Assembly: GCF_000472385.1 (NCBI RefSeq)
Contig: NZ_AWZU01000027.1
Span: 1 to 64,000, forward strand
Origin: Bradyrhizobium sp. ARR65
GTDB lineage: Bacteria; Pseudomonadota; Alphaproteobacteria; Rhizobiales; Xanthobacteraceae
Direction: 5' to 3'
Length of the DNA stretch: 64,000 nucleotides
Part shown: piece by piece, positions 15,218-24,207 of the stretch
How the letters are laid out: each line of letters begins with the position of its first letter
Position numbering within the stretch: position 1 is the stretch's first letter
The notes under the pieces: generated by a model
What the model saw: the letters and a program-made list of their open reading frames with translations, nothing else
Database searches by the model: none
What the model was told of the DNA's origin: nothing
Position numbers and translations under genes: made by a program

Positions 15218-15493
15218 CAGAAATCCCCTTATTGCGGTGGCGACCCTATCCAACAACATGGCCTCAATTTGGTTGCCCGGAGGCGATGCCGCAGCTTTGA
15301 TCGTTCGCGACTGTGACGGACCGGCAACAAAGCGGTTTTGTTCCCGGGCGCGTCAATCTTTCGCAAAACAGCGCATGCTGTTCCCTGTCATTTGGTGATC
15401 GGGGTTGCTTGCCGGTTCAGGGTTCGCAGAAAATTGAACGGACATCCTGCGCTGCTTGGCCGCAGTGCCCGCGACATGCGGGGATTTCAGCGG

Positions 15494-15913
15494 TTAGCGG
15501 CTCATATGCTCGAGATCCGGGAACGGCTGGTAATTGACACCGACGCAGACGTCGCTCGCATTCTGCAGCACGCGATCAAGCCTGCCGTTGATGAAGAGCA
15601 CGGCTTGCTCGCGTGGCGGGCGGTACGTGCCGTCGGATTGCTGCTCGGAAAAGCGCAAGCAGCTAACGTAGCGCACCCTCCCCCCGACCGTTCGCTGCAC
15701 CGGATCGGCCATCATGGCATCGCGCACGCCGACCGGATTGTTGAGATAGGTCCGCATGAATGCCAGCAATTCCGAATGGTAATTTTCGGGAAAGGGTTGC
15801 GGCGCGCTGCTGTCCTCCATGAAGGACGGAGGCCCGCTCTCATCGCTGCCGAGGCAACCCGCAAGCGCGAGCGGCAACAGCACGATCGCGACAAGCCTTG
15901 CTGAAATCCCCAA
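15494..15913 (-). CDS. Lipoprotein of unknown function
   Basis: A 139-residue predicted lipoprotein. Signal peptide and lipobox LALAGC at residues 15-20; the mature chain is acidic, with a helix YHSELLAFMRTYLNNPVGVRDAM and strands RVRYVSCLRF, QAVLFINGRLDRV. Two more Cys are present. It resembles a small periplasmic lipoprotein conserved in Bradyrhizobium. It stands alone on the minus strand; no partner is evident. Confidence 0.75.
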   Translation of the reverse strand: MGISARLVAIVLLPLALAGCLGSDESGPPSFMEDSSAPQPFPENYHSELLAFMRTYLNNPVGVRDAMMADPVQRTVGGRVRYVSCLRFSEQQSDGTYRPPREQAVLFINGRLDRVLQNASDVCVGVNYQPFPDLEHMSR

Positions 15914-16156
15914 TTGCCGAAATCCCCAAGCGCTGAAATCCCGAAGCGCAACTCGTCTTGAAGTTCCTGAATACGCGGCCGACGGGCACGTGCGCCGGCC
16001 TTCTATCCCCTCACCTGAGAAAAGGGAATCGACTTTTCGACCAACTTTAAGACACGGCCCGGCCCGCCGCCATGTGTGCCAGCAGATGGCGAGGGCCGGG
16101 CCTGACGTCCGTCGGCGCGGTGGGGAAACGGATCAGCCGCGCCGAACGGAATCGGC

Positions 16157-16483
16157 TCAGCTACGCTTGGTCGAGGGCGCGGCGGGTTTGGTGCTGACCT
16201 TCGCGGCGACCTTCGAATGGCTCTTGTGCAGGCTGACCTGCTTGTGGCGATGATGATGGCGGATCATCTTGGCATTCGCGTTGAGCTTTTTGCTCTTGCT
16301 CGACGTGGCCGTGGCACTGGTCTGCGGCTGGCCTGTCTTGGCGGCCGGGGCTTGCGCCTGGGTCGGGGTGGTTTGGGTCTGGGTGGTCTTGTTCGCTGGG
16401 TTTTGGCTGCCGGAATCGGCGGCAAGCGCGGGGGCTGCGATCATCGAGGCGGCAAGCAGGGCTGCAGAAATCGTCTTGAGCAT
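16157..16483 (-). CDS. Small secreted basic protein, His/Lys/Gln-rich
   Basis: A 108-residue protein with signal peptide (residues 1-22, ending ALA). The mature chain is low-complexity: Thr/Gln/Pro repeats (TTQTQTTPTQAQAPAAKT), then Lys/Ser and a His-rich block (IRHHHRHKQVSLHKSHSK). It is polybasic and probably associates with the envelope or nucleic acid. No enzymatic motif. The start ATG 16483 follows GGAGATGAACC. Confidence 0.7.
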   Translation of the reverse strand: MLKTISAALLAASMIAAPALAADSGSQNPANKTTQTQTTPTQAQAPAAKTGQPQTSATATSSKSKKLNANAKMIRHHHRHKQVSLHKSHSKVAAKVSTKPAAPSTKRS

Positions 16484-16611
16484 GGTTCATCTCCTACTCA
16501 GGGATCTGACGTTGCCGGCCGGAGCGGCCGAGATCCGTCGATCATGCTGGCCAGCCTAGGCGGCGCGCACTGAACCTGCCCTGAAATGCGAGGTCGGATT
16601 TCGTTCATCTG

Positions 16612-16629
16612 CATGACGACTTCGTCATG
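16612..16629. promoter_or_regulatory. 18-bp palindrome upstream of TPR gene
   Basis: CATGACGACTTCGTCATG is an inverted repeat with 8-base arms CATGACGA and TCGTCATG and a CT centre. It lies between divergent genes, 129 bases from the basic secreted gene and 157 bases from the TPR gene. The length and arm size are typical of dimeric regulator sites. Confidence 0.45.
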
Positions 16630-16785
16630 TTCCCAATAAATTGAGCACCGGACGCCGAGCTCGGACAAAGAATGGCCTCCGGTTGGGAATTTTCTTTCCT
16701 CGCGGCGGTTCAGGTCCTCGGGCCTTTGGCTATGAGCGGAGGCCGCCGGGATACCGGGTCGTCACGACATCAACAGGAGAGATGC

Positions 16786-17331
16786 ATGCGAAAATCTGCG
16801 GCCAGGCTTCTGACACTCGCGACATTGTCAATGGTATTGGCGACGGCGCCGGTGATCACAAAAGTCTACGCCAACGGCGACGACAATCCGTCCCCGCCGG
16901 CTTCCGAAAGCAAGAAGGGCAAGAAGAAAAGCGAAGCGAGCCCGAGCCAGGAGTACGCGAAGTTCGCAGAAGGCTACCGCGCCGCCTATAGCACCGTGTA
17001 CGACCGCCAAGATTATGCCGGCGCGATCGATCAGTTGAAGGCGCTCGGCCATGACGACAACGCCGCAGTCGCCAATCTGATCGGCTATTCCTATCGCAAA
17101 CTGGGCGACTACAAGCTCTCTCAGGTCTGGTACGAGCGCGCGCTGAAGGCCGATCCGAACCATGTGAAGACCTGGCAGTATTACGGCTTGTGGCAGGTCG
17201 AGCAGGGCAACCGCGATCAGGCGCTGTATCATCTGAACAAGATCGCGCAGCTCGCCGGCAAGGACAGCGAGGAATACCGCTCGCTCGCGGCAGCGCTTGA
17301 GCAGCCGCCTGGAACGGGTCTGGTTTATTGA
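16786..17331 (+). CDS. Secreted tetratricopeptide-repeat protein
   Basis: A 181-residue protein with signal peptide (residues 1-29, ending VYA) and a charged linker (SESKKGKKKSEASPS). Three TPR-like helix pairs follow: AYSTVYDRQDYAGAIDQLKAL, AVANLIGYSYRKLGDYKLS and VKTWQYYGLWQVEQGNRDQA. The signature alanines/glycines of TPRs are present. Such proteins act as periplasmic scaffolds. ATG 16786 has AGGAGA upstream. A dispersed repeat follows the stop. Confidence 0.85.
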   Translation: MRKSAARLLTLATLSMVLATAPVITKVYANGDDNPSPPASESKKGKKKSEASPSQEYAKFAEGYRAAYSTVYDRQDYAGAIDQLKALGHDDNAAVANLIGYSYRKLGDYKLSQVWYERALKADPNHVKTWQYYGLWQVEQGNRDQALYHLNKIAQLAGKDSEEYRSLAAALEQPPGTGLVY

Positions 17332-17341
17332 GACCTAGCCA

Positions 17342-17459
17342 CGTCATTCCGGGGCGATGCGAAGCATCGAACCCGGAATCTCGAGATTCCGGGTTCGCCT
17401 CGCAGTTTGTGATCGGTCCGCGCTTTGCGCGGACCCGTTGGAGGCGCCCCAGAACGACG
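17342..17459. repeat. Dispersed repeat, GTCATTCCGGGG family
   Basis: Starts with GTCATTCCGGGGCGATGCG, contains AACCCGGAATCTCGAGATTCCGGGTT (a palindrome) and GCGCGGACCCGTTGG, and ends with GAACGACG. Related stretches occur at 21415-21528, 24094-24189 and 26020-26100. They sit in convergent intergenic gaps. Confidence 0.7.
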
Positions 17460-17482
17460 CAAACGGGCGAAAGCCATTTGCA

Positions 17483-19042
17483 TTATTTCATCAACTGCTG
17501 AACCTCGGTCCGAAACGCCTGGCGCGAGGCGTCGCGCGAATAGAACATGTGTCCGCCGGGATAGACCGCGAGCCTCACGCGCGAGGCAAAAGGCGGGAGC
17601 TGATCCAGCGCGATCTGCGATCCGAAATACGGCGTAGCGAGATCGAACAGCCCATGTGCGACCAGCACCTTCAGCTTCGGATCGAGCGCCACGATCTGGC
17701 GCAGGTCAGACATCGATTCCAGCGGGCGCAGGCTGTGGCCGAAATCCCAGGCCCGTTCGACGGCCCCGTTCAACGTCTCGTAAGAACCATCCGGTCGCCA
17801 GTTCAGCTTGCGGGTGGTGAGATCGACCGCCGCGCTCGTCAGCGGCGCAACCAGCCTGTCGCCCGACGGGTCGCCGAAATGGAAGAAACTCGAATCCGGA
17901 TAAGGATCGGTACCGAGCACGGATGCATCATAGCGTCCGGTCACCTTGCCGTCGCGACGGTCGAATTCGCGGCGAAACTCGGCGATGTCGAAACGGCCGG
18001 CTAGTCTGCGGCTGACCGACTGGTCGATGCCCGTCAGCGCGGCGATCTTGTCAGCAATCCTGTTGGTCGCATCCGTGTCGGCCTGGCCCTTGGCTAGGTC
18101 CACTAGGAAGTCGCTCCGCGCGTAGCTCTCGACATCCTTTACGTCCGCGCGCGAGATATCTCCCTTTTTCTCCCTCTCTCGCGCCACGGCCGCAAAGGTC
18201 GGCAGGCTCGCGACATATTGGAGAATGCTGGAGCCCGACCATTCGCGGAAATCGAGCACCGGTGAGATCAAAATCAGCCCGCTGACCCCGACGCCCTGCT
18301 GCGACCCCAAATTACGAACCACCTTCGGCCCGCGGATGCCGCCATAGCTCTCGCCCGCAACATATTTGGGCGACAACAGGCGATCGTTCTTTTCCAGCCA
18401 GCGGCGGATCGTCACGGCAATCGAGGCGACATCGCCATCGACCGAATAAAATTTCTTTCGCACGTCCTCGCCCGTCGCAACGAAGCGGCTGTAGCCGGTA
18501 CCGACGGGATCGATGAAGACGAGATCGGTGAAGTCGAGCCAGGTCTCGGCATTGGGCTTGAGATCGGGCGCAGTCGAGGGCGTGACTGCATCCGCATTGA
18601 TATCAAGCCGCCAGGGGCCGTTGTTGCCGAGTTGCAGCCAGGCGGAGGCCGCACCAGGACCGCCATTGAAGATGAAGGTGACGGGACGGCTGGCGCGATC
18701 TGCCCCGTCGAGTTGATAGGCCGTGTAGGCGATATCGGCCTGCGGTTCGCCCTTGTCATCGAACAGGCGGATGGAGCCGGCGGTTGCCGTGAACGACAGC
18801 GAGCGGCCGGGCAGTTCGAGCGTGTGCTTGGTCGTGGAATCCGGCGGCAGCTTGTGTTGCTCCGCTGTCGCCGCCGATGCGGGCGTGCTGCCGCTGCGCG
18901 CACCCGGTCCGCCCGTTTGCCCCGCTGGTGCGGCGGCCGCCGGCATATGCTCCTGCGCATCCTGGGCGGATGCGCTCGGGACGGCAGCGAACAACATGAG
19001 CAATAGGCTGAGGATGCGGACGGCCGGCGTTTCGATCAGCAT
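17483..19042 (-). CDS. Serine carboxypeptidase, peptidase family S10
   Basis: A 519-residue periplasmic protein. Residues 1-26 are a signal peptide (ending SASA), followed by a low-complexity Ala/Gly linker, then the alpha/beta-hydrolase domain. The S10 features are present: FIFNGGPGAAS (oxyanion hole), VAGESYGG with nucleophile S232, acid D467 in HGLFDLATP, and base H498 in PGGHMFY. Family enzymes remove C-terminal residues from peptides at acid pH. ATG 19042 gives the signal; a longer frame exists. It is transcribed away from nadK. Confidence 0.93.
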   Translation of the reverse strand: MLIETPAVRILSLLLMLFAAVPSASAQDAQEHMPAAAAPAGQTGGPGARSGSTPASAATAEQHKLPPDSTTKHTLELPGRSLSFTATAGSIRLFDDKGEPQADIAYTAYQLDGADRASRPVTFIFNGGPGAASAWLQLGNNGPWRLDINADAVTPSTAPDLKPNAETWLDFTDLVFIDPVGTGYSRFVATGEDVRKKFYSVDGDVASIAVTIRRWLEKNDRLLSPKYVAGESYGGIRGPKVVRNLGSQQGVGVSGLILISPVLDFREWSGSSILQYVASLPTFAAVAREREKKGDISRADVKDVESYARSDFLVDLAKGQADTDATNRIADKIAALTGIDQSVSRRLAGRFDIAEFRREFDRRDGKVTGRYDASVLGTDPYPDSSFFHFGDPSGDRLVAPLTSAAVDLTTRKLNWRPDGSYETLNGAVERAWDFGHSLRPLESMSDLRQIVALDPKLKVLVAHGLFDLATPYFGSQIALDQLPPFASRVRLAVYPGGHMFYSRDASRQAFRTEVQQLMK

Positions 19043-19327
19043 GATTGTTCTCTCCCAGCTCCCCTGCACAGGCCACGCGGGGTTGTCCGGCCACGCAGGC
19101 ATGAGCGGCCTTGTGCGGGGTATCTAGCCCGAAATTGCGACATGTCCACGGTATCACCTCGCAATCAGGCCGGCCGTGCATCAAAAATCCGGCAATCCGC
19201 GTCCGCAAACGGCGGCATTTACGTTGTTTGGCGCGGAAGCACATTCCTTGACCTCGACAAGCACGGCGGGGGTGTATAGACGACGCGGCGAATTCCCTTC
19301 AGGCGTTCCAGACGAGCTTTTAGGTTC

Positions 19328-20107
19328 ATGAGTAAGCCCAAGCGATATGAGAAGATCGCCTTCGTCGCGAGCTCCGTGCCCGAAGCACAGGCGGCGCTGG
19401 CGCAACTCTCCGAGCTCTACGGCAATTGCGCGCCGGAGGACGCCGACGTCGTGGTTGCGCTCGGCGGCGACGGCTTGATGCTGCAGACGCTGCACAAGCA
19501 CATGGGCTTGGGAAAGCCGATCTACGGCATGCACCGCGGCACCGTCGGCTTTCTGATGAACGAGTACTCGACGCATGATCTGCGCACGCGACTTGCCGCC
19601 GCGCGCGAATCCGTCATCCATCCGCTTTTGATGCGCGCGACCGACAACCACGGCGGCGTGCACGTCCATCACGCCTTCAATGAAGTCTATCTCTATCGCC
19701 AGACCTATCAGGCCGCGCGCTTGCGCATCCTGATCGACGAGCAGGAACGCATGCCGGAGCTCATCGCCGATGGCGTGCTGGTGGCTACGCCTGCCGGATC
19801 GACCGCCTACAACCTTTCGGTGCAGGGGCCGATCCTGCCAATCAACGCCGCGCTGCTCGCGCTGACGCCGATCAGTGCGTTCCGGCCGCGTCGCTGGCGC
19901 GGCGCGCTACTGCCGAACACCGCCTACGTCACCATCGAGGTGCTCGAGGGCGAGAAGCGCCCCGTCGCGGCGGTCGCCGACCACGACGAGGTGCGCAACG
20001 TGTGCCGCGTCGAGGTGCTTTCCGACAAGACGATCTCGATGCGGATGCTGTTCGATCCCGGGCACAGCCTCGAGGAGCGCATCCTGCGCGAGCAGTTCGG
20101 TTACTAA
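19328..20107 (+). CDS. nadK: NAD kinase
   Basis: A 259-residue ATP-NAD kinase that makes NADP from NAD and ATP. The diacylglycerol-kinase-like GGDG motif is at residues 46-49 (VALGGDGLML), followed by YGMHRGTVGFL, the conserved NE in AFNEVYLYR, and the TPAGSTAYNLS substrate loop. The C-terminus RILREQFGY is typical of alphaproteobacterial NadK. The start is ATG 19328, preceded by AGCTTTTAGGTTC. It is followed by the receiver/Hpt pair on the same strand. Confidence 0.97.
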   Translation: MSKPKRYEKIAFVASSVPEAQAALAQLSELYGNCAPEDADVVVALGGDGLMLQTLHKHMGLGKPIYGMHRGTVGFLMNEYSTHDLRTRLAAARESVIHPLLMRATDNHGGVHVHHAFNEVYLYRQTYQAARLRILIDEQERMPELIADGVLVATPAGSTAYNLSVQGPILPINAALLALTPISAFRPRRWRGALLPNTAYVTIEVLEGEKRPVAAVADHDEVRNVCRVEVLSDKTISMRMLFDPGHSLEERILREQFGY

Positions 20108-20248
20108 AAGCCGCGGCTCCACTAAGCTCTTTGCGAAATGGCTGCTGCCGGGCGTGCAGCGCAAACGCTTCGTTAACCAGCGCCCCATATGGTTAACAGC
20201 AATATACCGACATCCGACGTCGCGCCTTCGCGTTCCCAAGGCCGGGCC

Positions 20249-20794
20249 ATGTTCCGCATCGATTTCAACAAGCTGCGATTTCTCGTCTGCGACGACAACC
20301 CGCATATGCGGAGAATCTTGCGCACGCTCCTGCACTCGTTCGGCGCGCGCGAGGTCTATGAGGCCGAGGACGGCGCGACAGCCCTGGAAATGTACACCCA
20401 CTATGCGCCCGACATCGTCATCACCGACTGGGCGATGCCGATCTTCGATGGTCTCGAACTTGCGCAGATGATCCGGCAGCCGGAAGCCAAGGGTAATCCC
20501 TACGCGCCCATTATCATGTTGACCGGCCATTCCGAAAAGCGGCGCGTGACGGTCGCGCGTGACGCGGGCGTCACCGAATTCCTGGCCAAGCCGATTTCGG
20601 CCAAGGGGCTTTACCAGCGTATTCTCAACGTGGTCGCCAATCCGCGCCCGTTCATCAAGACCAAGACCTATTTCGGCCCCGACCGGCGGCGCAACACCAA
20701 CAACGCCTATATCGGCCCCGAGCGCCGTGTCGGCGGCGAGGCCGAGGTGCTGCAGCAGCCTTCGCTGCTCGATAAGGCGCGGTCACCGGTCTAG
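20249..20794 (+). CDS. Single-domain response regulator
   Basis: A CheY-like receiver of 181 residues from ATG 20249; an earlier ATG at 20189 would add 20 residues without a ribosome site. Acidic pocket D15-D16, phosphoacceptor D60 in DIVITDWAMP, T92 in MLTGHS and K114 in FLAKPIS are all present. A C-terminal extension (about 50 residues, RPFIKTKTYFGPDRRRNTNN, then PERRVGG) is rich in Arg and lacks a DNA-binding domain. The next gene, 17 bases away, encodes an Hpt protein, so it probably works in a phosphorelay. Confidence 0.9.
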   Translation: MFRIDFNKLRFLVCDDNPHMRRILRTLLHSFGAREVYEAEDGATALEMYTHYAPDIVITDWAMPIFDGLELAQMIRQPEAKGNPYAPIIMLTGHSEKRRVTVARDAGVTEFLAKPISAKGLYQRILNVVANPRPFIKTKTYFGPDRRRNTNNAYIGPERRVGGEAEVLQQPSLLDKARSPV

Positions 20795-20811
20795 GGCGCA
20801 AGGAGACGTTC

Positions 20812-21390
20812 ATGGCCAAAGACAAATCCTCCGGGCTGGAGATCAGGAGCTACGTCACCCATCACGTCATCACCCCGCCCAACCCGCTGCGCAGTGTCTT
20901 GCGGCACGTGGATGGCAAGAGCGGCGATGATCCGGTCGCGCGGGCGGAACGGGCGCTCGCCGGCCTGTCAGGTGAATTCAAGGGATGGATGGTGGTCGAG
21001 GCCGAGCGGCTGTCGGTCGCTTATGCGGCCGTTCGCAGGCAAGGCTTCACCGATGCCACCAGCGAGGAGTTGTTCCGCGCCGCCCATGACATCAAGGGCG
21101 ATGCCGCAACCTTCGGCTTTCCTTCCGCCGCCGCGACGGCCGACAGCCTGTGCCGTATCATCGAACACGCCCCCGATCTGGAGAAGGTGCCGCCCGAGCT
21201 GATCGAGCACCACATCAATGCCATCCAGGCGATCGTGCACGAGCATACCAAGTTCGACACGGTAGCGATTTCCTCCGAGCTCAGCCGCCGCCTGCGGCGC
21301 GTCGCCGACGAATACCTCGCCCACGTCAATCGCGGCCGCCCCGAGCATCTCGAAGCCATTCTCGCCCCGAGCATCGTGCCGGGAGAGTGA
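20812..21390 (+). CDS. Hpt-domain phosphotransfer protein
   Basis: A 192-residue protein with an Hpt four-helix bundle. The phosphorylatable H92 lies in AAHDIKGDAATFGFP, a textbook Hpt motif; LCRIIE and HINAIQAIV complete the bundle. The N-terminal 40 residues (IRSYVTHHVITPPNPLRSVL) are conserved-looking but unassigned. It forms an operon with the upstream receiver; no histidine kinase is nearby, so the kinase must be elsewhere. The C-terminus FLAHVNRGRPEHLEAIL is helical. Confidence 0.88.
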   Translation: MAKDKSSGLEIRSYVTHHVITPPNPLRSVLRHVDGKSGDDPVARAERALAGLSGEFKGWMVVEAERLSVAYAAVRRQGFTDATSEELFRAAHDIKGDAATFGFPSAAATADSLCRIIEHAPDLEKVPPELIEHHINAIQAIVHEHTKFDTVAISSELSRRLRRVADEYLAHVNRGRPEHLEAILAPSIVPGE

Positions 21391-21414
21391 GTTAATACCT
21401 TCGGCATCTCTTCG

Positions 21415-21528
21415 GCATTGCGAGGAGCGAAGCGACGAAGCAATCAGAGCCATTGAGTGGCTCTGGATTTCTTCGCGGAGCCTATCATCGGGCCGCGCTT
21501 CGCGCGGACCCGTTGGCTCGCAATGACG
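21415..21528. repeat. Dispersed repeat, GTCATT/CAATGACG family copy
   Basis: Begins CATTGCGAGGAGCGAAGCG and ends CGCAATGACG; it holds GGCCGCGCTTCGCGCGGACCC, which resembles the copy at 17342. It separates the Hpt gene from the convergent DUF2336 gene and ends at its stop codon. Confidence 0.7.
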
Positions 21529-22704
21529 CTAAGCCGCGATCAACTCATGATGCTGCCGCGCGAGTGCGGCTTCCGCCACCAACTCCTCGCAGAACAGCCG
21601 CGCCTCTTCCCGCGCCGATTCCGTTGCAAAGCGACGCAACAGGATCAAAAGCTGCTCGGTGGCGCTGCCGTCGGTCTCGCACTGGGTCAACACGCGCTCC
21701 ACCATGCGCCGGCGCAGGCGGGCGGCGGTTCCTGCCGAGTCCGCAAAGCCGATCTCATGGCAGACCTCGAGCGCGACACGGAAGGCCGCAAATGTCGATT
21801 CCGGCAAGCCCGCACGGCGCAACAGCGCCTCCAGGTTCGCACTGCCGCGGTCATGCAACAGCGATGAGACCCGCGCCTGTGGCAGTTCGGAAAGCTCTGC
21901 CAACGCCGCCTCGAACAATTCCAGATTGGCTGACAGCAGCGCGCGCAGGATCAGGCCGGCGGAGAGCTGGCCGCTCTTGCGCAGGTGGCTGACCAGCCCG
22001 CGCATGTCGTCACCGCGCGAGCGTGCCGCGATGTGCAGAGCCGAACGGTCGCGGGCTTCGCTCGCGAGGCGCCCTGCCCGATCGGCGCTGAGCCAATTTC
22101 TGGCCACAACGAATTGCGCCAGCGTCTCCGAAAGTTTTGCCACCAGCGCCGCGCGCGTCGCAGCGGGCAGATCGTCGAGCAGCAGCATGGATTCCCTGAT
22201 CGCGGCGAGATGGCCGTGGCGCTCGACGATACGGTCCCACGAAAACGGCGCGAGCTCCGCATAGGGATTTTCGATCAATTCCAGTGCGGCCGCCGCGCTG
22301 CCGACCTCGGCAATCGCGGCGCCAACGGATGCCGGCAGGCTGATGCGGCGGGCGATCGCGCATTGGGTTTCGCAATCGCCGGTCGCGACGATGTCCACAA
22401 GGTCGGCATCGATCAACAGCGGCGAATGTTCGAGGATCGAGACCGCGACCGATGGCTGGTCGAGCGCGAGCGCCTGCACGATCGCGGCCGGAGCCTCGCC
22501 GCTGCGCGCGAACACATCGGCCATGGCCTTTCGCACCAGTGGCGACGGATCATCGAGCATCATGAGCAGCGCGCCTTCAGCCGCCGCACGATCATCCTCG
22601 GAAAGATCGGAAATCAACCAAGCCCGCGCCAGCGAGCGCGTCGCTTCCGCGCGCTCGCCCGCGGACGCGGTCCTGACCCAATTTATGAACTGCCGAACGA
22701 TCAT
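21529..22704 (-). CDS. DUF2336 domain protein
   Basis: A 391-residue, entirely helical protein of the DUF2336 family, whose members are common in alphaproteobacteria, often near receiver or flagellar genes. N-terminal HEAT-like helices (SEDDRAAAEGALLMMLDDPSPLVRKAMAD) fit an armadillo-type fold. No enzymatic residues are visible. The C-terminus LCCEELVAEAALARQHHELIAA-like is helical. It is convergent with the receiver/Hpt pair across a repeat, and may belong to the same signalling locus, though that is only positional. Confidence 0.85.
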   Translation of the reverse strand: MIVRQFINWVRTASAGERAEATRSLARAWLISDLSEDDRAAAEGALLMMLDDPSPLVRKAMADVFARSGEAPAAIVQALALDQPSVAVSILEHSPLLIDADLVDIVATGDCETQCAIARRISLPASVGAAIAEVGSAAAALELIENPYAELAPFSWDRIVERHGHLAAIRESMLLLDDLPAATRAALVAKLSETLAQFVVARNWLSADRAGRLASEARDRSALHIAARSRGDDMRGLVSHLRKSGQLSAGLILRALLSANLELFEAALAELSELPQARVSSLLHDRGSANLEALLRRAGLPESTFAAFRVALEVCHEIGFADSAGTAARLRRRMVERVLTQCETDGSATEQLLILLRRFATESAREEARLFCEELVAEAALARQHHELIAA

Positions 22705-23004
22705 TGTCTTTCCGGCTTACGCAACCAAACCATATCGGCCTCACCGAGTCCGGTCCGCAATCGAGGCCGCGGATCAGGCTGATGGCCACAACAGGGGAAA
22801 ATAAACCACGACGCTTAACAAAGCGTTCACCATAACCAACTGGTTTCATTGACGTTTTATTAAGACCCGGACTCGCGGAGGTAAGATGAGAGCAGCGGCA
22901 GCCGTTTCGGCGACCGCCGCGAACTGCGCGCGGCTCATGACGCGAGCCGCGCCAGTGGCGCACCCGATCGCAATGGATGCCGGCCGGCTGACCGCAGGTA
23001 TGCC
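22705..23004. other. 300-base gap with doubtful small ORF
   Basis: Mostly intergenic, upstream of the DUF2336 gene and downstream of the transglycosylase. A plus-strand frame from ATG 22886 has a strong GGAGGTAAG ribosome site, but runs antisense into the 3' end of the transglycosylase gene and its 78-residue product looks like chance Ala/Arg-rich coding. AT-rich sequence around 22800-22865 may hold promoters. Confidence 0.25.
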
Positions 23005-24003
23005 TCAACCGCTGAAGGTGCCGTTGCGGTCGCTGAAGAGATCAAGTGGCGCCGGGGCGCTGGTACTGCCCGTGGACGCCGTATCCGTCGTCAGCGACGA
23101 AGAGTTGCCCCACAGGCTGTGAACGGTCGAAGAAACCGGCTGCGATCCGTCGACCTGAAACAGCGAACGAAACATCGGATCGTTCGGCTGCGCGCCGGTG
23201 TTCGCGTCGGCCGCCGAAGCCGCCGCTGCCGGCACTGAACGGACATCCGGGAAAGACGAGAGATAGGCCGCGTTGTCGATTGCGGGCCCCGCGCTCGCAA
23301 CCGAACTCGCGGTCGCCCCCGCACCGAACATCGCTAGCGCCGTTTGCGTCTGCGGCGAACTGGCCGCGCCGGCATAGCGCGCGCTCAAAACCGAATAGAC
23401 CTCCGAGACGCTGCGCGCCTGCCCCGCCCGATCGTAGAAGATGGAGTGGTTGGCGGCGGCGGCATTCGGAAACAACCGCGCGGCATTGGCTTGCGGAGTG
23501 TCCTCGGCGCTGTTGATCAGCCTGGCGGCGCCGCCGACGCCCATGAAATGCGCCATATAGAGCTCGGCATCGCTCGGCCGGCGGCCGATCATGCCCGTGA
23601 GCTGAAAGCTGTTGGATTGAGTCAGCGCCCCCGCCATCGCGGACGCGATCGTCGGGTCGTCCCGCAGCTTCATGATGGTCTGTCGCGTCGCGGGATCGCT
23701 CACGACATACTCGCCTGACGACGTCTTGCTGATGGCATCGGCGAGCTGGCCATAGCCGAGCTCGCCGCCGGCTTCCTTCACGGTGGCAAGCCAGGTCTGA
23801 TCGATGAACTGATAGAGCCCGCGCGCCGACGAGGTGGAAGCGCTTGCGGAGGGGTTGAAGTCGGACTCCATCTTCGCGGTGGCCAGAAGATATTCGAAGC
23901 TGGCGCCCGTGTTGTTGGACGCCTGCTTGATCGCGCCGGTCACTCGCGTGCGCGAAGGATCAACAGCCGTCATGGCCGTAGCGTTTGACGTGTCGACCGA
24001 CAT
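23005..24003 (-). CDS. Lytic transglycosylase (SLT) domain protein
   Basis: A 332-residue protein. The SLT lysozyme-like domain (about residues 22-190) has the catalytic Glu E46 in KMESDFNP and the GLYQFIDQTWL block; AELYMAHFMGVGGA provides the third conserved region. The C-terminal 130 residues are Ala/Ser-rich, low-complexity and disordered, as in proteins that make gaps in peptidoglycan for flagella or secretion. No clear Sec signal is seen at ATG 24003, so export may be by another route, as for flagellar SLT proteins. Confidence 0.85.
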   Translation of the reverse strand: MSVDTSNATAMTAVDPSRTRVTGAIKQASNNTGASFEYLLATAKMESDFNPSASASTSSARGLYQFIDQTWLATVKEAGGELGYGQLADAISKTSSGEYVVSDPATRQTIMKLRDDPTIASAMAGALTQSNSFQLTGMIGRRPSDAELYMAHFMGVGGAARLINSAEDTPQANAARLFPNAAAANHSIFYDRAGQARSVSEVYSVLSARYAGAASSPQTQTALAMFGAGATASSVASAGPAIDNAAYLSSFPDVRSVPAAAASAADANTGAQPNDPMFRSLFQVDGSQPVSSTVHSLWGNSSSLTTDTASTGSTSAPAPLDLFSDRNGTFSG

Positions 24004-24093
24004 TTCCTGCTTCCGCCCTGTTCCGGCGCCTTGATGCGCGGGACAGTGCGGCGATTATGGTTAATGCGGGGTTAAGAAAGTCCTGCCGCTTGT

Positions 24094-24189
24094 GTCATTC
24101 CGGGGCGCGACAAGGTCGCGAACCCGGAAATCCCAGAGGTCGCGGCGCGAGATTCCGGGCTCGCGCCCACGCGCGCCCCGAAAATGACG
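24094..24189. repeat. Dispersed repeat, GTCATTCCGGGG family copy
   Basis: Starts GTCATTCCGGGGCGCGACA, includes GAACCCGGAA and GAGATTCCGGGCTCG, and ends CCCCGAAAATGACG, so both ends are inverted relative to each other. It lies between the transglycosylase start and hisI stop. Confidence 0.7.
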
Positions 24190-24207
24190 AGACCATTCAG
24201 GCCGGGA

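Noticed and set aside
19248..19280. Promoter TTGACC...TATAGA before nadK
   Set aside because: Spacing of 21 bases is too long for a standard sigma-70 promoter.
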